Source: Fragilariopsis cylindrus CCMP1102
Lineage: Eukaryota; Bacillariophyta; Bacillariophyceae; Bacillariales; Bacillariaceae
Direction of reading: 5' to 3'
Length of the DNA: 41,906 nt
Assembly: GCA_900095095.1 (NCBI GenBank)
Contig: FMBT01000445.1
Location: 1 to 41,906, forward strand
Positions within the stretch are counted from its first letter, which is position 1. Each line of letters starts with the position of its first letter. This document shows positions 11,063 through 24,315 of this stretch, in pieces. The translations under genes and the position numbers were made by a program. Below the pieces are notes generated by a model. The model worked only from the letters and a program-made list of their open reading frames with translations. It was not told the DNA's origin and searched no databases.

Positions 11063-12238
11063 GTGGTTGTGTGCAAAATGTGAGATGGGAGGTATGGGAG
11101 GAATAATGTGAGGGGGTTGAAATTGGCCGGTGGTGAAATTTACCGTTGCGACCAACAACAGAGTGATCCTACCGGGTACAATCGTGTTTTCTGCGTATGT
11201 AATTATAATTCAAATTTTCACAAAGAAATCCATAAAACTACTGAAGTGTACTTCTGCTTTTCGATATTTCTAACGGTAAAAAGGGACGTTGGAATCCAAC
11301 AATCCAAACGTTGAGGTAAATGAGCCACGCGCGCTTGAAGATTCGTGCGAAGAAACAGCGGCAACAGCAGACCTAACAAATTCGCAATTCCATTGCGAGC
11401 TACCTCGAAAGGGAGATTTTAGAGCAAGATTCGGAGCCCTATTTGGATGACACCCAAGGCTCGGATTACGACGGTTGAATGACGTACGGGTAGAACTCAT
11501 TGAGTAGAATATAACCCCCCCTGGTATTAGTTGTTTAACGTAAAAATTAATGTAGATAAACATAGTTGGGCAATTCCGGAAAGAAACGTCTAAAACCACT
11601 AATATTTAGTTCCAAGTATGTACAGCACCTAGTACACGCGCTGAACACCAATCAAATTGGATATAGAAAGATTCGTTTTGAGCAGACGAAGGTCGTCATA
11701 TATAGGACGGTGCGTGTACGTGAACACTGCCAGCACAATAGGTCTAACCAAATGGACCCCAAATGTCCATTTTCACCGTGCTTTTACGCGTTGTAGCGCG
11801 ATTTCGGCGCACGCTGATGATACCACCTTAAATTCATGATAGATAATATGTACTATTGACGTTGTGTTATTGAGCACTACGAGATTTGAATTGGTTATTT
11901 GAGTCATTCTGTTAGTACAAAAATAAAGTTACTATAAATCATTTAAATGTTCAGATAAATAATATTATTGCTGTTGCTCTATCACTATTTAGTACTTCTT
12001 TATGAAGTTTATCTTAGTCGACAAAAATTGTATTCCAGATAGGTTAGATTTGATTTTCTCTATCAACATTGGCTCTTTTTATTCTTCTGTTAGCAAATAA
12101 GTGACGTTTCGACAAAATATATACGAGAAGGTTCCACCTTGTAACGACAAGAAAGCTCGAATAGTTTTAGATCACAGCTTGACAACAATTTTATTTCACT
12201 TTCTACTATCTTAAGAATTGTTGTAATGCGTTATGTCC
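11063..12238. other. Gene-poor stretch with a possible transposase tail remnant
   Basis: At about 11291-11449 the plus strand is open for ~52 residues (EVNEPRALEDSCEET, LPRKGDFRARFGALFG) in continuation of the transposase, so the original protein may have been longer. From 11450 to 12238 I see no gene. The last ~100 bases are the 3' flank of CHMP1. Confidence 0.4.
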
Positions 12239-12645
12239 TCAATTTTTGAGATTCGCTAGTCTTGCTTCTAAATCATCAGCTACCGGCTTTGCCTGTTCAG
12301 ATTCTTTCACTGACGGAGCCTTTTTCCCTACAGGACCAGCCTCCGAGAATGCTTCTCCTAGCTCCAAGTTGTTAGCATCCGCAACTTGTCCAATTAATGA
12401 ATCTACTTGTTCTGCAGGTGTGGAAGTTGCGGTTGTGGCGTTCATTGTGCCCTCCATATACTGTGTCTTGACATCTAAATCTTCGAATTGTTGTTCGAAC
12501 TTATCCATCAAAGTTGATATCTTATCGATATTCATACTCGCAAGACCTTTATCCATACCCCTGACGACACCTTGCATACCATCCGTAACTTGCCCCATAC
12601 GAACAGCAGTTTCAATTCTCGAAGAGCTTTCATTTTATTTTATTT

Positions 12646-12713
<68 letters not shown>

Positions 12714-13224
12714 TTTAATATTTATTATAATTATTTCATAATGCGCCGATGACCGTCGATGGATTTAGAAGAAGAAGAAGAGAGATAAAGGATGGATCAA
12801 ATGAGTTATATACATGCACATCGTACTGGAAGAGAAGAAGTAATATATAATTGTTGAAATAGAAAATACTTACCAGGCATCTATCCGACTGGCCATCCGA
12901 AGATGATTCAGGGCCTGATTTTTCTCTCGTATCGCATCTTGACCATATATACGAGCGCCTTCGTGATTCCCTTTTTGAATAGCCTGTTAGATCAGTTACA
13001 ACAAGGTATAACAAATAAAATAAAAATAATGAGCAATTAATAATAACACAATGAATCAGTTTCCATTGAACTCGATGTGAAGATAAAGACCTAGAACTTA
13101 CTTTTTTTAGTTTGTCCATCGATGCTTTTTCGTTCTTTTCACACTTTTTGGCCGAACGTTGCATTTGCTTACTAACGATCCGCAAGTTGACCATTTCATC
13201 TTCTAAGGACACTCTATTTCCCAT
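12239..13224 (-). CDS. CHMP1: CHMP1/Did2-like ESCRT-III subunit
   Basis: ESCRT-III accessory protein that recruits the Vps4 AAA ATPase during endosomal sorting and membrane scission. Three exons: 13102-13224, 12874-12983 and 12239-12626, with GTAAGT donors and AG acceptors, joining to 206 residues, the family's usual length (~200). Exon 1 gives the basic helix (MVNLRIVSKQMQRSAKKCEK), exon 2 AIQKGNHEGARIYGQDAIRE and NHLRMASR, and exon 3 TAVRMGQVTDGMQGVVRGMD and KFEQQFEDLDVKTQYMEGTM. The C-terminus DDLEARLANLKN is a MIM1 motif for the Vps4 MIT domain. Intron 2 (12627-12873) contains a 64-base homopolymer. It is divergent from KRR1 with a ~515-bp shared upstream region. Confidence 0.95.
12648..12711 (-). 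repeat. 64-nt homopolymer (T on +, A in the transcript) inside CHMP1 intron 2
   Basis: An unbroken run of T followed on the left by TTTTA repeats. In the sense direction it is A64 then AAAT repeats, ending about 20 nt before the AAAG acceptor. The intron's 3' end therefore has an A tract where a polypyrimidine tract would be expected. Confidence 0.9.
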
Positions 13225-14840
<1,616 letters not shown>

Positions 14841-15333
14841 TTAATTGATATCAACTATGTGCAGGTATTGAATATTAACTAGACAATCGATTTGGTTTTA
14901 AAATTTAGGTATTGGATGATTAATCATAAGAAAGGAAAAGAATAATTAGACTAATAAATATATTGAATTTTGTTGTTTGAGTATTCTATATTTCATTTTT
15001 GTTTTCTGCCTGTATTATTCCTGAGACTCAAAATTCATCCTATTCGATACAACATGCTGCAATGCATTATAAAGATAATAGGAAGTTGTTGCTAACGTAT
15101 TAGGTGTTTCGCTTACTCAAGTCAACTGAGCCTCTGTGTGAAGAACACTGATGACATAAAAGAAAAGGTGCTTTAAAAGTGTGGTAAACCAAAGTGAGTC
15201 GTTCATTCCTCCAGCTGTTATCCTTCATGAGCAAACAAACGCATTTCTAACACATATCAAAACATTATTTGATATTGGAGAAATTTGTTACGTAATTTGA
15301 TCTTTCTGCAGCTTTCACCTTTCTTCTGGTCAT
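14841..15333. other. Convergent 3' region between KRR1 and MCM9
   Basis: Low-complexity AT-rich sequence that must hold both 3' UTRs. No coding frame or hairpin stands out. Confidence 0.5.
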
Positions 15334-18300
15334 TTACTGCACTTTTCTACGCTTTGTGCTGGCACTTGGTGTGCGCTGGCATGATGGATCTGGTGAAAAA
15401 TAGGATCGACCGTAATGATCTTCGGTGACAGTGGTTTGTCGATCACGCGGGTTATTGATATTACTCCATATCTCGTTCTGACTGTACACATCATTATCAT
15501 CCTCTCCTTCGAGTAATGCTAGAGCTTTGTTTCGTAAATCATTCGACATATATTCCAGCATATTATAGCGCTTCAGTATACTATATTCGAAAACAACAAA
15601 TTCTTCGTCAGGTTGATATATGCATGTATCCATGTGCATAGGGTCCCTATACAGGATATTTTCCGGGTCAACCACATCGCCATCAAATCCACCGTAGCAC
15701 ATCGCAGAGCACTCCATGATTCTCAAGACAGCGATCGCATCCTCCAAAGTAACAGTGTTCCTATACATGAGTCTAGCGTGAGCTTGAGACAAACGAATCA
15801 AACTTTCAAGGAACCTTACTGTGATAGGGATAGTAAACGACTGAGCAGAACGAACTTTTTCATAGTGCGTCTCTAAAAGAGTAGCAGCTTCGTCACTAAT
15901 GATGGGCCGGAAGCGATCTTTGACAATCGCAATATAGGCTCTGAGCTTTTCCATTGACCATGGAATTTCTTCTCCAGTCATTGTAGAAGTTCCATCGTAG
16001 CCTGTACCTTGTATTGCTCTATTCAAAAGGTATGTCGTAACATTACTATCTCGTTCAGCGTCGGCTGTGTCGCCAAATTAATTGATAGGGAAGGGGGATA
16101 GCGGCAAAGTAAAGATTAGCAGGACGGAGAAAGAAGGACGTGTTGCAATACTATTCATGATATATACGTACAGGAGTCAACCAATTTGAAGATCAAGTCA
16201 AATCGTGATAGTAACGGAGTTCCAAGTCCAGTGTTTTGTGCAAGCGATACTTGATTGTCATAAATACAATTCCGTGGGTTCATTACAGCAACGATAGTGG
16301 CGCGGCAGTTTAGTTTGCATACGATGCCCGCCTTTGCTACACTGAGTGTTTGCTGCTCCATGGCTTCGTGAATAGAAGTCCGATCTTCCTTCCGAATACA
16401 ACCAAATTCGTCAATCAAACACACACCTTTGTCAGCCAAGACGAGTGCACCAGCTTCTAGAGCAAACTGTAAAGAAGAGATGCAGACATAGTGAGCACAA
16501 TACACACATATTATTTTATCTTAATTTCGTTATATAACGTTTAGCGCAGATCATCATGACTCACCTCTTTATCATCCCCTTCTCGTACTGCAGCACAAGT
16601 TAAACCTGCACTTGTGGTTCCTACACCGGTAGTCAGCACCGATCGAGGACACAGTGCCGATGCAAATCTTAAGACTTGCGATTTTCCAGTTCCGGGATCA
16701 CCTATATAAAAGTTGCAGGAGACAATGGTGAGAGATATGCGAAAGCATGAGAAGAGTCTATCGATTGCAAACATATAAAGATAGTAGAAATTATATACGT
16801 ACCAATAATTAAAAGATGTGACATATCCCTCCGTCTTGTTTTGACTTTACTATCTTTTTCTTTGTCTCGCTTTTGATGAGATTTACTACTGCTCATACCA
16901 CGGTTTTCACAATAGACAGGACGTTGATTCATATGAGATGCTTCATTCTGTGTCACTCGAAAAGATTCAGGTTGCAGATTGTTACTAGTACATGCATTTG
17001 TATCAACGTTCTCGTCTTCCTCATTAGCCTGCTCATTGCCTTCGTATGAGCTAGAAGAGACACCTCCTATTAAAGTGAGGAGAAGTGATAGCTTTATAAC
17101 CTGAAGGCCATAAAGTTTCGGACAAACTGCCTTGCATATAAAATCTCTAGATGCGATTGGGTATTCTCGTCTTCTGCTATCATCCCAAAACGAATCAAAT
17201 TCTTTTTTGTATTTGTCTAGTTCTCCTACAGCTCCTTCAACAAATGCTGACGCTCCATTTTCTTGAGTGACTCGAGCCGAATGAGCTTTTAAAGCCATAC
17301 CAACATTGCATTCAATACCAGGCTGAGCAGATTGCTGCCATTGAGCAAGTAGTATACCCACCACAACAACTTCATCCCCTGGCTGACATGTATCGACCAA
17401 ATCATGCTGTAGTTTGATAAGAAGAGAACGAGGCATTGAACCCACACCAATCTTAGATGCAGCCTCTTGAATTTTAATTTCCTGGTAATCTGTATGTACC
17501 GAGCCATCTTTTTCAGGTTTTAGTTTCGTACCCTTGCATCGAATACCTTCATTCGAAACTAAAGGACATCGTGGTGGAACGATCATCGCATTATTCTTTT
17601 CTTCTAGGTCAGCATCTTGTACAAAATTTTGTTTACATGTCGTGCACTTGTATGTCCGTGCCGATTCGTACATCTGGACAGGAGATGTTCTAACAACAGT
17701 ACCCGACAGTTGGACAATCTTCCCTACGTCACTGGCGTCATAGGCTACAGACGTTCTACAACATGTCGGTGGAAGATGAAAAATCCGTGCGTGAACCCTC
17801 GTACCTGTGACTCCCTTCACAGATCTACTTGTGACCGCTAGTGTTGACTTATTCGCATCATCTGACAATGCCGCATTTGCTTCTGTATCTTCCAATTCTT
17901 CTAGAATTTTTTTCAAGTCTTTTTGAGCCTCGACAATAGCTTTCTCCAATATCGGTACTAGCGTATTGGGGAACTTCAATAAAAGATGCCCGAGGACTGG
18001 CTCTCTTTCAAATAGGTCAAATGCATCGATTTCAAGTGAAAAGTCACGAGAAACTTGGCTTCCAGATGCGAGGAGAACTTCCAATGATGATCGACATGAA
18101 GACAACGACAACAAATATTTTTTGAATAAACCTTCAACCTCGGTTGCTATTAAAGCAAAAATAAAAAAGTGAGCAAAATATTGTACAAGAGATAATATTA
18201 ATGTACACGCTGAGATATTTTAAAGCATCACCACCGGAGTAAAAAACTTCAATTATGTTTTTGCTCTCACTACTAGTAGATCATATATGTATCAGTACAT

Positions 18301-18374
18301 TAGACGGACTAACACTTACGAGTTCCTAAGTCCTGGTACGATGCTCGACAAAGACTTTCCGCTGTATGCGACAT
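15334..18374 (-). CDS. MCM9: MCM9-like DNA helicase
   Basis: MCM-family AAA+ helicase that acts with MCM8 in homologous recombination and replication-stress repair. Five exons: 18320-18374, 16803-18146, 16565-16701, 16172-16466, 15334-16064. All junctions are GT-AG and in phase, giving 853 residues. An OB/zinc region near residue 185 has CTTC...CP...[21 protein letters not shown] is typical of the family. Walker A GDPGTGKS (about 467), [17 protein letters not shown], Walker B with LIDEF (about 530), the arginine finger LLSRFD (about 600), and [18 protein letters not shown]. The [20 protein letters not shown] combination separates MCM9 from MCM8 (GDPGLGKS). A ~60-residue Glu/Asn/Lys-rich insert lies just before Walker A. 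The long C-terminal tail of animal MCM9 is absent. Confidence 0.95.
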
Positions 18375-18691
18375 CGTCGTAATCAGTATTGTTGTTTGTA
18401 TTCGAATGAGTATGAGGTAAAATCTGAGTTCGTCATGGTCGATTATGATCGAATAATTTTAAATTTCCAGCGCGTAAAAAATGAAGGAAGAAATTTTTGG
18501 AAACCATCTCCTCCCCCATAGTACCTTCCGTCGGCCGTCGCAAATCAGAATTTTTTTTGTGTTCACATTTTTTTTGAACAATTTCATGCTTCAATCTCGA
18601 CATCTTTTCTATTATTAATTTGGATAGCAGCGAAGAAGTACAAGCAGACACATCCGAGTACATGATATATAAGCTATCAGAAAAACCTTGA
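18375..18691. promoter_or_regulatory. Divergent MCM9 / EF-hand gene upstream region
   Basis: Only ~317 bp between the two ATGs, so the promoters are shared or overlap. T-rich around 18550-18580. No specific element named. Confidence 0.45.
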
Positions 18692-20308
18692 ATGATGTAT
18701 ACGAGCGTCGTAGGAATGCGAACAGCAGCGATAACGAATCGACTATTCTTACACCAACGCCACAATGGTACATTCCGAGTAGTGACGACGTTTGAGTCGA
18801 TGACTTCAACAGTGAAACGTCCTCGGTGTATTATGTCAACAACAATCTGCAGCCAACAACGGTGTTTTTCCGATATCGCCGCTGGTGCTGGCACTACCTC
18901 TGGCACTGGCACTGGCACGAAGACGCCTCTTGACGATTCACTTGTTTCGAACTATAAATCGATTCCAACCGCACTAGAAGTTGCACGGGTAGGCGGCGTT
19001 TGGGCGCTGACATCGGCTAAACGTGACAAACTAGGAGAACTCAAGGCAGCATTAACTGAAGGACAAGAGACGTTGGATGATGTAGCCACTGAGGAAGAAT
19101 TATTGGATCTATATTTTGCTGATGGTTTGAACTTAATAGCCAAAGTAACGGATACTGCATCTGACACAAAAAACACAGAATTTTACCAAATTCATGATAA
19201 CGGTACGATTCTAAACGAATTTTCTACTTGGCTTGATAATCAACTTGATCCATCTCTTCCCGACACTGTTAGCAAATCAGTATTAGAATCCAAGTTGGAA
19301 GTTGCTTCTGCAAAAATCGATAACCTACTCGAAAGGCTTCCTACCGATCAATGTTTAGTATCTGTTCGGGACTATCTAGATCCAGCCGTCGTGGACCGTG
19401 AAGATAAACAAAATAATATTTCAAGTAATCTTGACAGCAACGATACATTCAACATGGATGCGACTTCCTTTCAGGATGCAGTGAGTCATTTCAGACTACT
19501 GCTCGCGAAATCAGCTATCAATCAAGTCTTGAAGTCGTGGAAGACCTTAACTACTGTATCGGATGCGGACCTCGATCGTGCGGCAGTAGAAGGAATTGCC
19601 TTAAAATCGGATTTAGACACCTTGTCACTTTCTAAAGTCTTCGCGTTCGTACAGAAAAATATCTCTGGTAACTGTTCCGATCGACTTACGGCTGCATGGA
19701 ATCTCCTGGACCGAGACGGGGACGGATCTTTGGACCAGGAGGAGATGAATGAGGTAGTTCATCTTTGTGTTCGTATCGAACAAGAGGCTTCACAGGCACT
19801 TTTCAAAGAGGCTCTTGATATATTTCCAGTTCGTGCTCCTTTGTCAGCGATCGAAAGTGATGATAAACCTTCAGCTCCTCAAGGGTGGAGACAACGTAGA
19901 ATAGAGAAAATTGCCAAAAAAAATTTAGTTCAGATGTTTCAACAATCTTGTAAGAAACATTTTGAGGTCGAAGTAGAGATCAACCATAGACTTCGATGTA
20001 TTTATAGCTGGGCAAACAAGGCAGATCAAGACAACAAAATGAAATCTGTTCTTGTGGATGACCATGGTTGGAGTGGGCGAAAACGATATGTAGAACTATC
20101 TCCCAAGATTTCGGAGTCTGAATTTCGTGAAGTCCAAGAGATTCACTTTACTCATTTGAATAGGATAGGAAGTGAAACCATAACGAGCTTTCGTGAAAAC
20201 TTGTGGGTGCTACAGGGAAAAGGACGAGAACGAAAGGAACTACTTCGAAATAGTGCACTGTTCTTATCGGCGGTGAGCCTTATAGACTTCGTAATACTTA
20301 TGTTATAA
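18692..20308 (+). CDS. EF-hand protein, probably mitochondrial, with C-terminal membrane segment
   Basis: Single exon, 538 residues. The first ~50 residues are rich in Arg, Ser, Thr and lack acids (MMYTSVVGMRTAAITNRLFL), as in a mitochondrial presequence. A canonical EF-hand loop DRDGDGSLDQEE (about residue 350) predicts one strong Ca2+ site. Around it are helical segments (SLSKVFAFVQKNI, VVHLCVRIEQEASQALFKEA). A basic region WRQRRIEKIAKKNL follows, and the protein ends in a hydrophobic stretch ALFLSAVSLIDFVILML, likely a tail anchor or membrane helix. I do not recognise a named family; the layout is loosely like Ca2+-responsive inner-membrane proteins such as LETM1. GTGAGC inside the last hydrophobic codons could be a donor, but I found no convincing downstream exon. 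Confidence 0.8.
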   Translation: MMYTSVVGMRTAAITNRLFLHQRHNGTFRVVTTFESMTSTVKRPRCIMSTTICSQQRCFSDIAAGAGTTSGTGTGTKTPLDDSLVSNYKSIPTALEVARVGGVWALTSAKRDKLGELKAALTEGQETLDDVATEEELLDLYFADGLNLIAKVTDTASDTKNTEFYQIHDNGTILNEFSTWLDNQLDPSLPDTVSKSVLESKLEVASAKIDNLLERLPTDQCLVSVRDYLDPAVVDREDKQNNISSNLDSNDTFNMDATSFQDAVSHFRLLLAKSAINQVLKSWKTLTTVSDADLDRAAVEGIALKSDLDTLSLSKVFAFVQKNISGNCSDRLTAAWNLLDRDGDGSLDQEEMNEVVHLCVRIEQEASQALFKEALDIFPVRAPLSAIESDDKPSAPQGWRQRRIEKIAKKNLVQMFQQSCKKHFEVEVEINHRLRCIYSWANKADQDNKMKSVLVDDHGWSGRKRYVELSPKISESEFREVQEIHFTHLNRIGSETITSFRENLWVLQGKGRERKELLRNSALFLSAVSLIDFVILML

Positions 20309-20943
20309 GAACAAGATTTTCTTCAATCAATTATTAATAAAGAAGTAAAAGATAACAAATAATTCTGTATAATAGATAGTAGAGCACTTTAATACTGAAC
20401 ATCAGCTGGAAATAAAATAATGGTACTCTCTCTGTGATATATTAGAATGATCCATTTAATTATTTTGTTATATCTGTAGAAGTGAAGAAGTAGTACTGTA
20501 TGTACTCATGTTGTCATGATTCTAATATTTGTTTGTCAAAACAACTGACTGGTTTAAACTTTCGTCTTGCAAACACAACATAAAAGCAAAAGCAAACAAG
20601 TTAATGGATTGTGCAGTTAATGATTAGAAAGATAAAGAGTCTATTGTCATTTCAGATGAAAGTCATAATGTTCCAACATACATTGTGTCGTCTAGCTAGG
20701 ATGAGTGTATAATTCTTCATCTGGCAATCGATGACTATCCTTAAAGCAATTCGAAATGCGAAACCACGCCCCTTGCGCTGAATACTATCTCCTATATATA
20801 TTATATATCCTTGATTTTGTCGAATGAGATTACTGGTCCTACTGTAGCAAGAATTAAAATTAAAAAGTTAAAATTAAATGGCATTTGAATATACAACTAT
20901 AATGACATTGGTTCTATGATTATGGTACACTAGATCTGGATTT
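20309..20943. other. Convergent 3' region
   Basis: AT-rich sequence between the EF-hand and TFIIB-like genes. No coding frame, tRNA-like fold or repeat recognised. Confidence 0.5.
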
Positions 20944-23088
20944 TCATTTGCTGCTCATCAATGTACCAGATGTAGAAATATGTGCAAGCAAAATCGTAGC
21001 AAGTGGAGTGTGGCGAAGCGAGGAACCCGATTCATTGACACATTCGCTTTTCAAAATCTCCTCCCCGGAAACAGCACCTCTCAATACATTCAACAGACAT
21101 TCCCTTCTAGAATGCATATCAGTTTTGTATAGTTTCGAAACCATATTCTTTGATACACCACACGATTGTTCTATTTCAAGCAACGAACGAGACCATGGCA
21201 TCTGCTCAGCCCATGCATCCCACATTCTTCTCATATTATATTCAAGTCTTTCTTGTTGATTCTCAACAACAGCATCATGTGTAAAGACGTCGAAAAGTGC
21301 CTTCTCCTTCTCCTCCTCCTTATTCTCGTCGTCGTCATCATCATCTGAATCTTTTGTTGGGTCTTCTTGTGCATGCTCTAAATGCTCTATTTTCCCCTTC
21401 AATTTTCCTGTTGATTTTATGTTTATATTGTTTTGTGTAGTTGCTGACCCAGATTGAGACGTTGTCTTAGACTTACCATCATTTTTCATATGGACTTGTT
21501 TTGCTACTTTTTGCATAACCGCTCCAGCTGTGCACACAAAGTAAGCAACTGCAGCACACATAGTAGACATTTTTGTACCGCTGTTACGACCAAGCTGCAT
21601 CTGTTCATTTCTACAATGCACAAGCAAAACGCGAATGGAAGCTTCGGCCACAGGTGGTAGTTGTAAGTCTCGAATGAAATGATCCGCGAAATTTGAAGTA
21701 GAGATACTGTCATAATTATTGGTTGAAGACGGAGAATCACCTGTAGCATCGTTACCAATCGGTACTCTTGCGTATTCTGGAAAATATACCTTAATTTCAT
21801 TCATAGCACAAGAGCAGTGCTTCGGTTTGATCAATACAGTTTCTTTAGTGTATTCTAACTTAGGATGAAAGCAGTTGCATATTTCAACCATAGTTCTGGT
21901 CCATCCAAGATTCCTCGTAGTCAGAAAAAGAATGGCTGCGCCCAAGGAGCTGATCTGCTTTACCTTGTTATATTCCCTCAGTCTGACGGTAGCAGCCTTC
22001 CGTTCCTCTTTACTTTCGTTCTTACTTTCCTTTGAGAGACGACTAGACACCCCTTTCACAGAATAACCATCTCTTCTAGTAATATAGCGCACGAGGCGAT
22101 GAATGGCTTCATCTATGACTCGACTTGGAATATTAATCTTTCTAGCAGCTGATGTTATCAAAGTGTAGGAATAGTACAGAACTCGAGATGCGGTTTTTAA
22201 TTTACTATCCATTTGAGAGAGCACGTCCTCACGATTTTCGCCCATTTCTGAATAATTCTTTCCCCCAAATGAGTCTTGAGATGTACCATGCAACATTATA
22301 GCTCTATCGAGAGACCATTTGTCTGCGTATATTGCTGCCTGTAACCTATGAGCATCTTCTTCTTCTTGTACAACAATCATATCGAATTCAGGCCGAACTG
22401 AAGAGTTAAAATCTGTATCTGCGATATTATTTGTATTTGTTCCACCTTCTTTCTTCAATCGCACCCTTCTATCAAGCTGGGCATCATGAAGGGCCCTTTT
22501 ATGGGCCTTACCCATCAGGTGGTCAAGTTTTTTGTTGGTAGACTTAAGCTGTTTTCGAATTAAGGCCATTTTGTACCCTCCCGCATTATCTCCGAAGGCA
22601 CTTTTTGAAAGTATTGTCGGTTGCAGACCACCAACGTATTTGGTTTCATCGACCGGAACAAGTCCACTACGTGACTTGGACGGCAATCCTTTTATTATGT
22701 CTTCTGCGTCATTAAAATCCTTCCATTCTGGTCGATCGTCCATCATACGGCTTTCGGCTACAACACCACAATTAGTACAAATCTTATCCCCTTGCGACCA
22801 GTCGGTTACCATAGCTGTAGAGTGACAGCTACGACATGTTTCCTCATCTTCGTCTATCGTCGGACATCCTCTCCCGTGGCAATTATTTCTTTCGTTGGCG
22901 TTAAATACGACAGGTATGGATTCAGGTCCATTCAAACAAGTTGCACTGATTGGTGGGTTGGGTGGTAGCTTCCTGGTTACAACATTCTTTGGATTTTGTC
23001 TACTACTTTTATTATTATTAATATTAATATTATTATTATTACTATTTGATATTGTGGGACTCCAGGGTACCATCGTTATGCTGTTCAA
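20944..23088 (-). CDS. TFIIB-like general transcription factor
   Basis: Single exon, 714 residues, about twice the length of canonical TFIIB (~320-350). A zinc ribbon with Cys85, Cys88, Cys104 and Cys107 (CRSC...CTNCG) is followed by RPEWKDFND, equivalent to the B-reader segment. Cyclin-like repeats follow: LKTASRVLYYSYTLITSAAR...IDEAIHRLVRYITRR, ISSLGAAILFLTTRNLGW, and a second one around VAEASIRVLLVHCRNEQMQL and MSTMCAAVAYFVCTAG. The extra length comes from an Asn-run N-terminus and acidic or basic inserts. It would recruit RNA polymerase II to promoters. It could be the main TFIIB or a divergent paralogue; BRF is less likely because a BRF homology block is not visible. Confidence 0.85.
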   Translation of the reverse strand: MNSITMVPWSPTISNSNNNNININNNKSSRQNPKNVVTRKLPPNPPISATCLNGPESIPVVFNANERNNCHGRGCPTIDEDEETCRSCHSTAMVTDWSQGDKICTNCGVVAESRMMDDRPEWKDFNDAEDIIKGLPSKSRSGLVPVDETKYVGGLQPTILSKSAFGDNAGGYKMALIRKQLKSTNKKLDHLMGKAHKRALHDAQLDRRVRLKKEGGTNTNNIADTDFNSSVRPEFDMIVVQEEEDAHRLQAAIYADKWSLDRAIMLHGTSQDSFGGKNYSEMGENREDVLSQMDSKLKTASRVLYYSYTLITSAARKINIPSRVIDEAIHRLVRYITRRDGYSVKGVSSRLSKESKNESKEERKAATVRLREYNKVKQISSLGAAILFLTTRNLGWTRTMVEICNCFHPKLEYTKETVLIKPKHCSCAMNEIKVYFPEYARVPIGNDATGDSPSSTNNYDSISTSNFADHFIRDLQLPPVAEASIRVLLVHCRNEQMQLGRNSGTKMSTMCAAVAYFVCTAGAVMQKVAKQVHMKNDGKSKTTSQSGSATTQNNINIKSTGKLKGKIEHLEHAQEDPTKDSDDDDDDENKEEEKEKALFDVFTHDAVVENQQERLEYNMRRMWDAWAEQMPWSRSLLEIEQSCGVSKNMVSKLYKTDMHSRRECLLNVLRGAVSGEEILKSECVNESGSSLRHTPLATILLAHISTSGTLMSSK

Positions 23089-24315
23089 ATACCAGATGGT
23101 ACTACAGCTAGCTCTAACTAGTAGTAATCGATAAAATCATTCACTTATTTTTCTTGAACTTGTACAGTAGAGCCGATGAAAACAGGAACTCTTGATGGTA
23201 TTAGTACAATAATGTAGTATTGTTGAAAAGTACAAAACAATATTTTTTTTAAATTAGCACTTTTTAAGCCACGTTAACGACGGTATCATGTACAGGTATG
23301 CACTCTTTTGACCTCGCTCGATCTACAGTATTGATATTTTTTCTCTTTCGATTGACTGGCTCCTATTAATTACTCCCAACATTTTTATCTGCGCGCGCTA
23401 CATGTATTAATTTATAGTGGAGGTACAAAATACAGTAGCATTATTGCAGCAAAGAGCTGAAGCAAAGAATGGGAACAGACAAGAACAATACTTTCCTTCT
23501 GTGTGAGTGCAATGCACATTGTAGTAGCATTTTACTTTTCCTTCTTTTTTCCTCTCATAAATTTTTTGTCAACAATTAATCATGCTCAACTATTACGGGT
23601 CAGCGGTCAGCGTGTTGGCCAGCCATGGGGGGATGCGCATAGGAAGAATCAATGTACTATTTTTGTGAAAAGGTAGATTTTAGCCCTATGTATGACTACA
23701 GTAACAGCTCCAATTAAAAAAAATTGTCTACTGTTCATCAATTCTTGAAAAGTGTTTATAAATCACATCTGAAAAACTGATGAATGAATATTCATTGCTA
23801 TTAGTACTGGTGCAGGTTTTATTAGATTCAGAACCGGGGTTTCAGAGCAGCAGTACGGCTATGATGAGGACAGCACACTTAGCAATCATTCACAAACCAA
23901 ACTGAATGTGTCTATTTCTGTTATGTTCCTGTTGTCAATAATGCTGCTACTGTATTTGCCCTTCATCTTATTTTTAGCCAGTCCCCTCCAAAACACATGA
24001 TCTTGTGATCGATTCGAGTCGTGTCGCGTCTGTCCATCATGTCTATCTCCCATGAGGACGCGCTCTAACTCGCTCCATTGAAATTCTCAAAAGTCTCAAC
24101 AGCCATCAGCCATCTTTAAATCTGCTTGTTTTGTTGCTGAATTCAAATGCTGAAGGTAACATTAATATTCTTCAAAATTCTTCCCCGAAGTTGACGAAAA
24201 CAAAATACAAAATACAAGATAAACAATTGTATCAGATATATTGTATTCCGTCGCAATTGGTAGGAAATCATCATTCTTCTCTCGACTAACCGATATACAA
24301 TAGTAGTGCGAAAAA
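23089..24315. promoter_or_regulatory. 1.2-kb divergent upstream region (TFIIB-like / helicase)
   Basis: The largest gene-free stretch in the housekeeping part. It holds the promoters of both flanking genes. I saw no ORF of note, no tRNA and no clear repeat; GCGCGCGC near 23392 is the only GC-rich spot. Confidence 0.45.

Noticed and set aside
3419..11900. Terminal inverted repeats bounding one large element
   Set aside because: Comparing the flanks by eye gave only short chance matches, so I do not define a single composite element.
12246..12752. 168-residue plus-strand frame ending in a Phe run
   Set aside because: Antisense of CHMP1 exon 3 and the homopolymer intron; the Phe run is just the T64 tract.
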